This document shows, one piece after another, positions 33,224 to 43,765 of a DNA stretch of 64,000 nt. The number at the start of each line of letters is the position of its first letter. Position 1 is the first letter of the stretch. The notes under the pieces are model-generated. The model was not told the DNA's origin, did not search any database, and worked only from the letters and a program-made list of their open reading frames with translations. The stretch is taken from assembly GCF_900089605.1 (NCBI RefSeq), contig NZ_LT594324.1, positions 5,084,001-5,148,000 of the forward strand, read 5' to 3'. The position numbers and the translations under genes were made by a program. This stretch comes from Micromonospora narathiwatensis (GTDB lineage: Bacteria > Actinomycetota > Actinomycetes > Mycobacteriales > Micromonosporaceae).

Positions 33224-33328
33224 CGCGTTCCCGCGTTCCCGCGTTCCCGCGTCAAGATCGTGCTCAATCCGGGATCGAGTGGTATCCGGAACGCGCCGAG
33301 GCCACTTCCTGGATCGAGCACGATCTTG
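33224..33328. repeat. Short tandem repeat plus 76-base inverted repeat
   Basis: CGCGTTCC is repeated three times (33224-33247) with a partial fourth unit. Immediately after, 33253-33265 (CAAGATCGTGCTC) and 33316-33328 (GAGCACGATCTTG) form perfect 13-base inverted arms enclosing a further weak pairing of GGATCGAG-type segments. The arms share the CAAGATCG/CGATCTTG core with the elements at 9924 and 29107. It lies between convergent genes and may act as terminator. Confidence 0.7.
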
Positions 33329-33362
33329 CCGGACCGAACGCGAGGCGAGGTGAGAGACGGGG

Positions 33363-34352
33363 CTACTCGCCGCGGGCCGCGCGGAGCAGGACCATGCCCG
33401 CCTCGGTGTTCCGGTAGAGGACGTGCCGGCCCTGCCGGGTCCGGGCGACCAGCCCGGCGGCGAGCAGCGCGGAGAGGTGCTGGGAGACGTTCCCGCAGGA
33501 CATTCCCACCCGGTGGGCCAGGTCGGTGGTGGTCGCCGCCGTGTCGAGGAGGTGGAGCAGCGCCGCCCGGCCCGAGCCGACCACCCGGGCCAGCGGGTCG
33601 CCGGACGGCGCGGGGCCCACCTCCCAGAGCGTGCCCACCGCCCGAACCGGGTACGTCCCGCCGGGCGGCGACTCCTCCAGCAGGTTCCACAGCACCCGGC
33701 GTTCGGCGAAGACGCCCGGGTTGAGCACCAGCCCGCGCCCGCCGAGATCGAAGTCGAGCCGCCACGGGTCGTCGCTGACCACCCGGTCGCCGAGCCAGCG
33801 CAGGGTCGGGTGGAGCTGGCCGAAGAACTGGCCCGCGCCGGCCTCGGCGAGCACCGCGGCCCGGTGGGCGATGTCCGCCTCCAGCAGCGCGTGGATCCGG
33901 GACCAGTCCGGGGCGACCGCCTCGTCGTACCAGATCCGCACTGCGGTGACGAGCTGCGGCAGCAAGCGACGTGGGTCCCCGAGCAGGGCCCGCCCGAACG
34001 GACTCAACGGGCGCCTTGGTGTGGTGGCCAACAGGTCCCGGACCACCACCGCCGGCGGGGTGGCGGCGATCTGGTCGAGCTGCTCCGCCAGCTCCACGTC
34101 GGGACGGGCCGCCGGCGGGGTGAGGAAGTCGGGCAGCCAGCGGCGTGGCCGGGTCAGCTCGACCAGTGGCCGGACCCGGACCGCGACCTCCGGGCGGCGC
34201 AGCGTCACCCGGGCCCGGTCGATCCAGGGCAGGTGCACCGCGTGCCGGATCGGTTCGTCCAGCGCCCACATGCTGGAGACGGTCTCCCAGACCGGGGAGA
34301 TGGCGAGGCGTATCCCCGCCACGTCGGCCGCACCGAACCGCAGCTGTGACAT
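33363..34352 (-). CDS. ArsR-type winged-helix regulator with DUF5937-like N-terminus
   Basis: A 329-residue transcription factor. The C-terminal 80 residues are an ArsR-like winged helix: LLHLLDTAATTTDLAHRVGMSCGNVSQHLSALLAAGLV is the helix-turn-helix and TRQGRHVLYRNTEAG the wing. The long N-terminal region (about 245 residues) is the domain often joined to such HTHs in actinobacteria and may bind a ligand. No metal-site cysteines are evident. ATG 34352 follows GGGGGTGG. It is divergent from an MFS pump with inverted repeats in the 76-base gap, so it probably represses both. Confidence 0.82.
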   Translation of the reverse strand: MSQLRFGAADVAGIRLAISPVWETVSSMWALDEPIRHAVHLPWIDRARVTLRRPEVAVRVRPLVELTRPRRWLPDFLTPPAARPDVELAEQLDQIAATPPAVVVRDLLATTPRRPLSPFGRALLGDPRRLLPQLVTAVRIWYDEAVAPDWSRIHALLEADIAHRAAVLAEAGAGQFFGQLHPTLRWLGDRVVSDDPWRLDFDLGGRGLVLNPGVFAERRVLWNLLEESPPGGTYPVRAVGTLWEVGPAPSGDPLARVVGSGRAALLHLLDTAATTTDLAHRVGMSCGNVSQHLSALLAAGLVARTRQGRHVLYRNTEAGMVLLRAARGE

Positions 34353-34378
34353 CACCACCCCCGTCGAGGATTCGACCC

Positions 34379-34422
34379 AGCCTAAAAGGCTCGACCGAGC
34401 CGCGGGGGGCACGGTTCGATCG
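34379..34422. promoter_or_regulatory. Candidate operator/promoter between the ArsR-type gene and MFS pump
   Basis: On the minus strand TAGGCT (34384-34379) can be the -10 of the regulator gene. Just upstream, GGCTC (34388-34392) and GAGCC (34397-34401) form an inverted repeat with a 4-base spacer, and CGACCGAGCC (34392-34401) pairs with GGTTCGATCG (34413-34422) at 8 of 10 positions. Such dyads would overlap the -35 regions of the divergent promoters. Confidence 0.4.
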
Positions 34423-34428
34423 ACGCCC

Positions 34429-35709
34429 ATGGGGACCAGGGACACCATCCGCAGTGCCGTCCGACACGTCGTACCGCCGGCCGGCCTGACCCGCGCCCTG
34501 GCCGTGCAGGCCATGGTGTACGCGATCGGCCACGGCCTCTTCCAGGCCGGCAGCGCGGTCTTCTTCACCCGGGCGTTGGGACTCAGCCCGGCCCAGGTGG
34601 GGCTCGGGCTCTCGCTGGCCGCCGGGGTGTCCCTGCTCGGCACGGTCCCGCTGGGTGCGCTGACCGACCGGTACGGCGCGCAGCGGGTGTGGCAGGTGGG
34701 GCTGCTGGCGGAGGCGGCGCTGTTCGGGGCGTACCCGTTCGTGGGTGGCTTCGCCGGGTTCCTGGCCGTGATGGTCGCGCTGGCCGTGGTGGACGCGACC
34801 ACCGGGGTGGCCCGGCAGGTCTACTCGATCAACGTGCTCCGCACAGAGGAGCGGGTGACCGCCCTGGCCTACCAGCGCTCGGCACTCAATGTCGGCTTCG
34901 GGCTGGGGGCGGTGATCAGCGGGGTGGTGCTGGCCGTGGACACCCTGGCCGCCTACCGGGGGATGGTCTGGTTCAACGCGGCGATGCTGCTGGTCACCGC
35001 AGTCTTCGTGCACCGGCTGCCGCGGGTGCCGGTCGCCGCCGCACCGGCCGAGGGACCCGGTCGCTTCGCCGTGCTGCGCGACCGGCCGTTCATGGCGGTG
35101 TCCCTCCTGGCCGGGCTGCTCAGCGCGCACGGCACGCTCTACCTGGTGGTGCTGCCGCTCTGGGTGCTCAGTCGCACCGACGCGCCCCGCGCCCTGATCG
35201 CGGCGCTGGTGCTGCTCAACACGATCCTCGCGGTGCTGCTCCAGGTACGTGCCAGCCGGGGCGCCGACACGGTGGCCGGCGCCGGTCGGGCGCTACGCGT
35301 CGGCGGCCTGTTGATTGTCCTGTTCTGCCTGGTCCTACCGATCTCGGCGCTGACCCGTGGAGGGCTGACCATCGCCGTGCTGGTGCTGGCGGCGGTGGTG
35401 CTCACCCTCGCCGAGTTGGTCCAGTCGGCCGGTGCCTGGGGGATCACCAGCACCCTGCCGCCGGCCGCCCACCGAGGCGCGTACGTCGGCGCGTTCCGGC
35501 TGGGCGGGCAGCTCCAGTACCTGGCCGGCCCGGCCGGACTGACCGCGCTCGGGGTCACCACCGGCGGCTGGGGCTGGTTCCCGATGGCCGCGCTCTTCGC
35601 CGTCGCTGCGGTCGCGGCGGTGCCGGTTGTCAGCTGGGCGGCCCGTCACCCCCGCCTCGGCGAGGCGGCCCTGGACCCGGCACCGCAGCCGGTGACTCCG
35701 GTCCCATAA
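34429..35709 (+). CDS. MFS efflux-type transporter
   Basis: A 426-residue, 12-helix major facilitator protein. Motif A in loop 2-3 reads GALTDRYGAQRV. A Pro/Ala-rich central loop (VPVAAAPAEGPG) separates the halves, and the C-terminal tail is Pro-rich. It is divergent from an ArsR-type regulator with shared operator-like dyads, the usual arrangement for an inducible efflux pump; the substrate, probably a small toxic or signalling molecule, is unknown. Confidence 0.87.
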   Translation: MGTRDTIRSAVRHVVPPAGLTRALAVQAMVYAIGHGLFQAGSAVFFTRALGLSPAQVGLGLSLAAGVSLLGTVPLGALTDRYGAQRVWQVGLLAEAALFGAYPFVGGFAGFLAVMVALAVVDATTGVARQVYSINVLRTEERVTALAYQRSALNVGFGLGAVISGVVLAVDTLAAYRGMVWFNAAMLLVTAVFVHRLPRVPVAAAPAEGPGRFAVLRDRPFMAVSLLAGLLSAHGTLYLVVLPLWVLSRTDAPRALIAALVLLNTILAVLLQVRASRGADTVAGAGRALRVGGLLIVLFCLVLPISALTRGGLTIAVLVLAAVVLTLAELVQSAGAWGITSTLPPAAHRGAYVGAFRLGGQLQYLAGPAGLTALGVTTGGWGWFPMAALFAVAAVAAVPVVSWAARHPRLGEAALDPAPQPVTPVP

Positions 35710-35741
35710 TCCGGGCGTTCCTTCTCACCCGTCGATTCACC

Positions 35742-35760
35742 GACGTAGTGTGACTACGTC
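35742..35760. promoter_or_regulatory. Perfect palindrome overlapping the leuA leader promoter
   Basis: GACGTAGT-GTG-ACTACGTC is an 8+3+8 perfect inverted repeat ending exactly where the leader-peptide ATG begins. It contains TAGTGT (35746-35751), the probable -10. A protein bound here would block initiation. Confidence 0.55.
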
Positions 35761-35790
35761 ATGTGGCAGGCGTACCTTCTCCTTGGCTGC

Positions 35791-35805
<15 letters not shown>
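35761..35805 (+). CDS. leuA leader peptide
   Basis: A 14-codon open frame, MWQAYLLLGCRDEA, begins right after the promoter palindrome and ends 144 bases before leuA. Codons 6-8 are CTT CTC CTT, three consecutive leucines; CTT is seldom used in the surrounding genes, where CTG and CTC dominate. This composition, and the location before a leucine-biosynthesis gene, are the marks of a ribosome-mediated attenuator. Translation would be from a nearly leaderless mRNA. Confidence 0.75.
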
Positions 35806-37701
<1,896 letters not shown>

Positions 37702-37714
37702 GCCGGCAAGGATC

Positions 37715-37750
37715 GGTCCCCTGTCAACGCCTCGGTGTTGACGGGGGACC
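37715..37750. terminator. Bidirectional terminator after leuA
   Basis: Arms 37715-37728 and 37737-37750 pair over 14 bases with one mismatch around an 8-base loop, between convergent leuA and the DHA2 transporter gene. Confidence 0.8.
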
Positions 37751-37757
37751 GAAGGCG

Positions 37758-39194
37758 TCAAGAAGGCGTCCTTCCTTTCCCCGGGCGGTGCACCAGCAGC
37801 CCGGCCAGCACGGCGCCGAGCAGCAGCAGGCCCGCGCACCAGAGCAGCGCCCCGCGGAACGCGTCGGTCAGGGCCGCCTTCTGCTCGTACCCGGTGCCGG
37901 AGAGACCGACCAGCAGCGGCAGCGCGGCCACCGCCAGCAGGCCACCGGCCCGGGAGGCGGCGTTGTTGAAGCCGCTGGCCACCCCGGCGAACCGGTCCGC
38001 CACGGCCGCCAGCACCGAGGTGGTCAGCGGGGCCACCACCAGGGTCAGGCCCGCGCCGAACAGGACCACCCCGGGCAGCACGTCCACCCAGTACGACGCC
38101 CCCGGCCCGATCCGGCGCAGCAGCAGCAGACCGCCCGCGGCGATCACCGGCCCGACGGTCAGCGGCAGCCGTGGGCCGATCTTGGCCGACAGCGCCCCGG
38201 CCCGGGGCGAGCCGACCAGCAGCAACAGCGTCATCGGTACGGTGGCCAGCCCGGTGCGCAGCGCCGACCAACCGATCCCGTTCTGGAGAAAGACGGCGAG
38301 GAAGAAGGTGAACCCGCCGAGCGCCGCGTACACGACCACGGTGAAGACGTTCAGCACCGAGAAGAGCCGGCTGCCGAACAGCTTGGTGGGGAGCATGGCC
38401 GCCTCGCCGCGCCGCCGCTCGACCAGCACGAAGGCCGCCACGGCGAGCACCCCGACCAGCACCGACACCAGCACCGCCGGGGAGCGCCCGCCGCGGGCCG
38501 GCGCGTCGATCAGGGCGTACGTGACCCCGCCGAGGCCCAGCGCGCCGAGCAGTGCGCCGCCCACGTCGAACCGCCGCGTCGCCCCCGTACGCGAGGCGGC
38601 CACGTCCCGGCTCTCCGGCACCCAGCGCAGCGCGGCGAGCACCACCGCGACGGCCAGCGGCAGGTTGATGAAGAAGATCCACCGCCAGGAGAGCGCGTCG
38701 ATCAGCCACCCGCCGAGGAGCGGGCCGAGGGCGGTGGAGACCCCGGACAGCCCGGACCAGGTGCCGATCGCCCGCCCCCGGTCGTCCCGGTGGAAGCTGG
38801 CCTGGAGCACGGAGAGCGAGCCGGGGGTGAGCAACGCCCCGCCGGCGCCCTGGAGGAACCGGGCCACGATCAGCCAGCCGGTCCCCTGAGCCAGCCCGCA
38901 GAGCACCGACGCCGTCGCGAACCAGGCCACGCCGATCAGGAAGACCCGCCGGCGGCCGAACCGGTCGCCGAGCGCGCCCCCGAGCAGCACGAACGCGGCC
39001 AGTGTCAGCAGGTAGCCGTTCACCGTCCACTGGAGATCGGCGACGCTGGCCTTCAACTCCGCGCCGAGCCGGGGCAACGCCACGTTGACCACCGTGGTGT
39101 CCAGGAAGACCATGCCGGAGGCGAGGATCGCGGCGAGCAGAGTGCCCCGCCCGGCGGCGGTGCCCATCCGGAGCGCGGGCGCGGGTGCGGTCAT
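37758..39194 (-). CDS. DHA2-family MFS drug:H+ antiporter
   Basis: A 478-residue protein with 14 membrane helices. Motif D1 (VFLDTTVVNVALPRLG) in helix 1 and motif A GALGDRFGRRRV in loop 2-3 are diagnostic of the DHA2/EmrB-QacA family, as is the GPLLGGWLID motif C in helix 5. It probably exports drugs or endogenous metabolites. The ATG at 39194 lacks a strong ribosome site; GTG codons shortly upstream are alternatives. No regulator is adjacent. Confidence 0.87.
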   Translation of the reverse strand: MTAPAPALRMGTAAGRGTLLAAILASGMVFLDTTVVNVALPRLGAELKASVADLQWTVNGYLLTLAAFVLLGGALGDRFGRRRVFLIGVAWFATASVLCGLAQGTGWLIVARFLQGAGGALLTPGSLSVLQASFHRDDRGRAIGTWSGLSGVSTALGPLLGGWLIDALSWRWIFFINLPLAVAVVLAALRWVPESRDVAASRTGATRRFDVGGALLGALGLGGVTYALIDAPARGGRSPAVLVSVLVGVLAVAAFVLVERRRGEAAMLPTKLFGSRLFSVLNVFTVVVYAALGGFTFFLAVFLQNGIGWSALRTGLATVPMTLLLLVGSPRAGALSAKIGPRLPLTVGPVIAAGGLLLLRRIGPGASYWVDVLPGVVLFGAGLTLVVAPLTTSVLAAVADRFAGVASGFNNAASRAGGLLAVAALPLLVGLSGTGYEQKAALTDAFRGALLWCAGLLLLGAVLAGLLVHRPGKGRTPS

Positions 39195-39302
39195 GGGTAC
39201 CAACTCTGCCCGCACTCCACTACCGACGCCACGAATCATGGAAACCGATCCGGGGTACTGTGCGGACTCGCCCGGAGCACGCAAGCTGGAGAGGTGTCGT
39301 CT

Positions 39303-39947
39303 GTGCGTACGAGATCAGAAGCCCGCGCCGGACTCGCGGCCGCACTCGCCGCGGCGGTCGCCGTCGGCGTGGCCGGCTGCGTGCCGGTGGTCGACGAGCC
39401 GGAACCGGCGACGAGCGCCACCGGGGCCGTCACCAAGCAACTCGACGAACTGACCGTGGCCACCGCCGGGGCCATGAAGGGCTACAGCCGGTCCCGCTTC
39501 CCGCACTGGCGCAAGACCGGCAAGAACTGCGACGTGCGGGACACCGTGCTGCAGAAGGACGGCGAGAACGTCAAGCTGTCCGGGTGCAACGTGGTCGGCG
39601 GCCACTGGGAGAGCGTGTACGACGGGCTGGCCTTCGACGACCCTTCCCAGGTGGACATCGACCACGTGGTGCCGCTGGCCAACGCCTGGCGTTCCGGCGC
39701 GGACCAGTGGGACGACTCGAAGCGCGGCGACTTCGCCAACGACCTGACCCGGCCACAGCTGGTGGCGGTTTCCGCGCGCTCCAACCGGGCAAAGGGTGAT
39801 CAGGACCCGTCCCAGTGGAAGCCGGCGAACCGGTCGTACTGGTGCAAGTACGCCGAGGACTGGGTGACGGTCAAGCACTACTGGGGGCTGACGGTGACCA
39901 GTGCCGAGAAGACCGCCCTCACCGACATGTTGGAGACCTGCACATGA
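39303..39947 (+). CDS. Lipoprotein HNH nuclease (DUF1524 family)
   Basis: A 214-residue predicted nuclease. GTG 39303 has GGAGAGG eight bases upstream. The signal peptide ends in a lipobox, VAGC, so the protein should be tethered outside the membrane. The nuclease core reads VDIDHVVPLANAW (the D-H-V-x-P-L histidine motif), then NDLTRPQLVAVSARSNRAKGD with the N-x-x-K-G-D block, and DPSQWKP; this is the DUF1524/GmrSD C-terminal-like HNH pattern. Four cysteines in the mature part (NCDVRD, SGCNVV, YWCKYA, ETCT) may form disulfides. Use in external DNA uptake or nutrient scavenging is inference. Confidence 0.85.
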   Translation: MRTRSEARAGLAAALAAAVAVGVAGCVPVVDEPEPATSATGAVTKQLDELTVATAGAMKGYSRSRFPHWRKTGKNCDVRDTVLQKDGENVKLSGCNVVGGHWESVYDGLAFDDPSQVDIDHVVPLANAWRSGADQWDDSKRGDFANDLTRPQLVAVSARSNRAKGDQDPSQWKPANRSYWCKYAEDWVTVKHYWGLTVTSAEKTALTDMLETCT

Positions 39948-39972
39948 GCACGCAGCGAAGCGGAGTGCCGTC

Positions 39973-40431
39973 ATGAGCGAAGCAGCTGAGACCGGGGCCG
40001 GCGGCACACCGCCGCAGACCACGGACGAGAGCGCGGCGGCAGCCGACGGCGGCGGCACCTCGACCGGCCCTACCTCGGCCGGGATGGCGGTCGACGGCAC
40101 CCCGCCGGCCTCCGCCGAGGTCCCCGGAGCGGGCATGTCCGCCGACGCCGCCCCGCCCGCCGGTGCCCCCGATGGTGCCGGCGCGCAGCAGCGGACCAGC
40201 GACATCACGGCCGGTCCGGGTGGGGTGATGACCGACGAGGTGGGCGTGGTGACCGGCGAGCTGACCCTGCGTACCGAGTACGCCGACGGCCAGGTCACCC
40301 TGCGCGTGCAGTACAAGGACGCCGACGAGTGGTACGGGGTGACCGGCGGGCGGGTGCCGCTGGCCGACCCGGCCAGCCTGGACGCCGTGCACACCATCGC
40401 GGTCGCCCTGCTCAACCGCCCCGAGGGCTGA
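39973..40431 (+). CDS. Hypothetical protein with low-complexity N-terminus
   Basis: A 152-residue protein of unknown function, 25 bases downstream of the nuclease gene and probably co-transcribed. The first 95 residues are Ala/Gly/Thr/Pro-rich and likely disordered. The C-terminal 55 residues form a compact beta-rich unit (GELTLRTEYADGQVTLRVQY, DEWYGVTGG) ending in a helix. No signal is seen. The region just before its ATG closely resembles that before the ABC permease gene at 43653. Confidence 0.7.
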   Translation: MSEAAETGAGGTPPQTTDESAAAADGGGTSTGPTSAGMAVDGTPPASAEVPGAGMSADAAPPAGAPDGAGAQQRTSDITAGPGGVMTDEVGVVTGELTLRTEYADGQVTLRVQYKDADEWYGVTGGRVPLADPASLDAVHTIAVALLNRPEG

Positions 40432-40437
40432 GACGGG

Positions 40438-40475
40438 CCGGGCCCCTGCCCGCGATCTCCGGGCAGGGGCCCCGG
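40438..40475. terminator. Bidirectional hairpin terminator
   Basis: Arms 40438-40452 and 40460-40475 pair over 15 bases with a single bulge, between the convergent hypothetical gene and the ABC transporter operon. Confidence 0.82.
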
Positions 40476-40482
40476 CCGGTGC

Positions 40483-41580
40483 TCACGGCGTCGGGATCAG
40501 CTCACCGGGGTCGCCCGGCGCGGTACCCTCGTCCGGCCGGACCAGCTCCGGCTCGACCTCGTGCGGCCGGATCTTGCCGTCGGCGATCTGCTCGGCGTAG
40601 TGGCAGGCCACCCGGTGCCCGTCGAGCACCTCGCGCAGTGCCGGCCGCTCGTCGGCGCAGCGGGTCGGCTGGGCCCACGGGCAGCGGGTGTGGAACCGGC
40701 ATCCGGCCGGCGGGTTCGACGGCGACGGCAGGTCGCCGGCGAGCAGGATCCGCTCACGGCGGTCCTCGACCGTCGGGTCCGGCACCGGCACCGCCGACAT
40801 CAACGCCTTCGTGTACGGGTGCATCGGCTCGCGGTAGAGGTCGTCGCTGGACGCCTCCTCCACCAGCCCGCCGAGGTACATCACCCCGACCGTGTCGGCG
40901 ATGTGCCGGACCACCGCCAGGTCGTGGGCGATGATCAGGTACGTCAGGCCCCGCTCGTTCTGCAGGTCCTCCAGCAGGTTGAGCACCTGCGCCTGGATCG
41001 ACACGTCCAGCGCCGACACCGGCTCGTCGGCGACGATCAGGTCCGGGTCGAGCACCAGCGCGCGGGCGATGCCGATCCGCTGCCGTTGGCCGCCGGAGAA
41101 CTCGTGCGGGTACTTGCTCAGCGCCGAGGCGGGCAGCCCGACCGCGTCCAGGGCCTCCCGGAGCCGCTTGGCGGTGGCCGCCTTGTCGCCGGCCAACCCG
41201 TGCGCCTTGAGCCCCTCGACCAGCAGCGACTCCACCGACTGCCGGGGGTCGAGGCTGGACAGCGGGTCCTGGAAGATCATCTGCATCCGGCGGCGGGCCC
41301 GGCGCATCGACTCGCCCTTGAGCGAGCGGACGTCGGTGCCGTCGAAGACGATCTCCCCGTCGGTCGGCTCGACGAGCCGCAGCAGGCCCCGGCCGAGGGT
41401 GGACTTGCCACACCCCGACTCGCCTACCAGGCCGTACGTCTCGCCCTTGTTGATCGACAGCGAGACGCCGTCGACGGCGTAGACGTAGCCGACCGTACGG
41501 TCGAAGAGAACGCCGCTCTTGATCGGGAAGTGGACCTTGACGTCGCGCAGTTCGACCAGTGGTCCGGTCCGCTCGGTCAC
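40483..41580 (-). CDS. Peptide/nickel-type ABC transporter ATPase (OppF/DppF)
   Basis: A 365-residue ATPase, the second nucleotide-binding subunit of the importer. Walker A is GESGCGKST, the signature [15 protein letters not shown], Walker B LIVADEP. The C-terminal oligopeptide-type extension contains C-rich ...[16 protein letters not shown], the cysteine motif that in relatives holds an iron-sulfur cluster. GTG 41580 overlaps the stop of the first ATPase gene as GTGA, so the two subunits are translationally coupled. It is last in the operon. Confidence 0.92.
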   Translation of the reverse strand: MTERTGPLVELRDVKVHFPIKSGVLFDRTVGYVYAVDGVSLSINKGETYGLVGESGCGKSTLGRGLLRLVEPTDGEIVFDGTDVRSLKGESMRRARRRMQMIFQDPLSSLDPRQSVESLLVEGLKAHGLAGDKAATAKRLREALDAVGLPASALSKYPHEFSGGQRQRIGIARALVLDPDLIVADEPVSALDVSIQAQVLNLLEDLQNERGLTYLIIAHDLAVVRHIADTVGVMYLGGLVEEASSDDLYREPMHPYTKALMSAVPVPDPTVEDRRERILLAGDLPSPSNPPAGCRFHTRCPWAQPTRCADERPALREVLDGHRVACHYAEQIADGKIRPHEVEPELVRPDEGTAPGDPGELIPTP

Positions 41581-42563
41581 GGCACCGCCACCTCCTCGGT
41601 TACGGGGTTGTTGCAGCGCAGGTCGCCGCGGGTCGCGGTGGGTTCGAGCGGGGGCGTGCCCTCCAGGCAGGCGTCCACCACCCGGTCGCAGCGAGGCGCG
41701 AACGCGCACCCCTCCACCCACGGGATGTTGTCGGCCACCGAGCCGCGAATGGCGTGCAGCCGCTCGCCCCGCGGCGCGTCCAGCCGCGGCACGGAGCTGA
41801 GCAGCCCGTGGGTGTACGGGTGCCGTGGCCGGGCGAACAGCTCGTGCCGGGCGGCCCGCTCGACCACCTTGCCGCCGTAGAGCACGTTGACCGTGTCGCA
41901 GAGACCGGCCACCACGCCCAGATCGTGCGTGATCATGATCAGCGCGGTGCCGGTCTCGTCGACGAGCTGCTTGAGCAGGGTGAGGATCTGCGCCTGGATG
42001 GTCACGTCCAGTGCGGTCGTCGGCTCGTCGGCGATCAGCAGCCGCGGCTTGCAGGCCAGCGCGATGGCGATCAGCGCGCGCTGCCGCATACCGCCGGAGA
42101 TCTGGTGCGGGTACTCCTTCAGCCGGCGGGACGGGTCCGGGATGCCGACCGCGTCGAGCAGTTCCCGGGCCTCCTTCAGCGCCGCCTTGCGCTCCATGCC
42201 CCGGTGCCGTTCCAGCACCTCGGCCACCTGCACGCCGATCGGCACGACCGGGTTCAGCGAGGAGAGCGGGTCCTGGAAGATCATGCCGATGTCCCGGCCG
42301 CGCCGGTCCCGCATGTCGTTCGGACGGAGCTGGAGCAGGTCGGTCCCGTCGAACATCACCTGGCCGGTGACCTTGTTGCCCCGCCTGGGCAGCAGGCCCA
42401 TGATCGCCAGGCTGGTCACGCTCTTGCCGCAGCCGGACTCGCCGACCAGGCCCACGGTCTGCCCCGGCTCCACGCTGAAGCTGACCTTGTCGACCGCGGT
42501 GAACGGTCGCTCACCGCGACGCTGGAACACCACACTCAGATCGCGTACGTCGAGCAGGCTCAT
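41577..42563 (-). CDS. Peptide/nickel-type ABC transporter ATPase (OppD/DppD)
   Basis: A 328-residue nucleotide-binding subunit. Walker [10 protein letters not shown], signature [15 protein letters not shown], Walker B LLIADEPT, and the OppD-type C-terminal cysteine segment [15 protein letters not shown] are all present. It pairs with the following ATPase to drive uptake through the two permeases. ATG 42563 lies 55 bases after the second permease gene, within the operon. Confidence 0.92.
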   Translation of the reverse strand: MSLLDVRDLSVVFQRRGERPFTAVDKVSFSVEPGQTVGLVGESGCGKSVTSLAIMGLLPRRGNKVTGQVMFDGTDLLQLRPNDMRDRRGRDIGMIFQDPLSSLNPVVPIGVQVAEVLERHRGMERKAALKEARELLDAVGIPDPSRRLKEYPHQISGGMRQRALIAIALACKPRLLIADEPTTALDVTIQAQILTLLKQLVDETGTALIMITHDLGVVAGLCDTVNVLYGGKVVERAARHELFARPRHPYTHGLLSSVPRLDAPRGERLHAIRGSVADNIPWVEGCAFAPRCDRVVDACLEGTPPLEPTATRGDLRCNNPVTEEVAVP

Positions 42564-42618
42564 CGGGTCACTTCCTCTCGCCGGCCAGGGCCGGCCGTGC
42601 TGGTCCAGCGCATCGCCG

Positions 42619-43653
42619 TCACCGCCGGCTCTTCGGGTCGATCGCCTCGCGCATCCCCTCGCCCAGCAGGGTGAAGCCGAGTGCGACCACGATGATCGCC
42701 AACGCCGGGTAGTAGGCCAGCTCCGGCCGTACCTCGAAGTAGCGGACGCCGTCCACGCCGAGCATCAGGCCCCACTCGGCCCGGTTGATGTCCGGGTCAC
42801 CGAGGCCGAGGAAGGAGAGCGAGGCGGCTTCCAGGATCGCGGTGGAGAGGGTGAGCGTGGCCTGGACGATCACCGCGGTCATCGCGTTGGGCAGCATGTG
42901 CCGCAGCACGATGGATCGTTGCTTCACACCGAGCGCCCGGGCGGCCAGCACGTGGTCGCTCTCCCGCTGGGCCAGCATCGAGCCGCGCAGCAGCCGGGCG
43001 AAGATCGGCACGTTGACGATGGCCACCGCCATGATCACCGTCCACTGGCTGGACCGGCTGGCCATGGCGACCAGGCTGATCGCCAGCAGCAGCGCCGGCA
43101 GGGCCAGCATCACGTCGGTGAGGCGCATCAGGATGTTGTCGACCCAGCCGCCGAAGGCGCCGGCGAGGGCACCGAACAGCGTGCCGAGCGCCAGCCCGAT
43201 CAGCGTGGCGAAGACGCCGACGAAGAGGGTCTGCCGGCTGCCGTAGATCAGGCGGGAGAGGAAGTCCCGGCCGAGCGGATCCGAGCCGAGCGGGAAATCG
43301 CCGCTGGCCCCGGGAATGTTGTCGACGGTGAGGTTCTTGGTCAGCTCGTCGAACCGCTGCCCCGGGTCGTGCGGCGCGAGCAGCGGCGCGAAGATCGCCA
43401 CCAGGACGAACACCGCGACGATGGCCGCGCCGAACATGGCGACCGGGTTGTGCCGCAGCCGCCGGACGGCGTCCCGGATGAGGCTCACACCGCCCTTGTC
43501 GGCGCTGGCGCGAGCCAGTTCGTCCAGCTTCGCCTTCTTCCGGTCGCCGAGCCGGCCGATGCCCCGCTCGGTCGCGCCCTTGGGCCGCTGGCCGGGGGTG
43601 TCGGCGCCGTCGCGCGGGGCGGTCACCCCGGGCCGGGTGGTCGGGTCGCTCAT
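42619..43653 (-). CDS. ABC transporter permease (OppC/DppC)
   Basis: A 344-residue inner-membrane permease. A long polar cytoplasmic N-terminus (about 65 residues) precedes six membrane helices. Near the C-terminus the EAA loop, ALGVKQRSIVLRHMLPNAM, contacts the ATPases. The LGSDPLGRDFLSRLIYG stretch is the OppC-family signature. The ATG follows GAGGTGG. A 112-base gap separates it from the first permease gene; that gap carries a repeated upstream motif seen also before the gene at 39973. Confidence 0.92.
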   Translation of the reverse strand: MSDPTTRPGVTAPRDGADTPGQRPKGATERGIGRLGDRKKAKLDELARASADKGGVSLIRDAVRRLRHNPVAMFGAAIVAVFVLVAIFAPLLAPHDPGQRFDELTKNLTVDNIPGASGDFPLGSDPLGRDFLSRLIYGSRQTLFVGVFATLIGLALGTLFGALAGAFGGWVDNILMRLTDVMLALPALLLAISLVAMASRSSQWTVIMAVAIVNVPIFARLLRGSMLAQRESDHVLAARALGVKQRSIVLRHMLPNAMTAVIVQATLTLSTAILEAASLSFLGLGDPDINRAEWGLMLGVDGVRYFEVRPELAYYPALAIIVVALGFTLLGEGMREAIDPKSRR

Positions 43654-43765
43654 GCTGCCACCTCGCTTCGCTCGGCGGCAGCGAGAGGCTCCGCCACACT
43701 GTGCCTGGTGATTCCCCACCCACCGCGCCCAGGCCGGCGCTTCTCGCTGAGCCTCGTGCGCTCGC

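Noticed and set aside
33224..33252. CRISPR or satellite array
   Set aside because: Only three to four 8-base units and no spacers.
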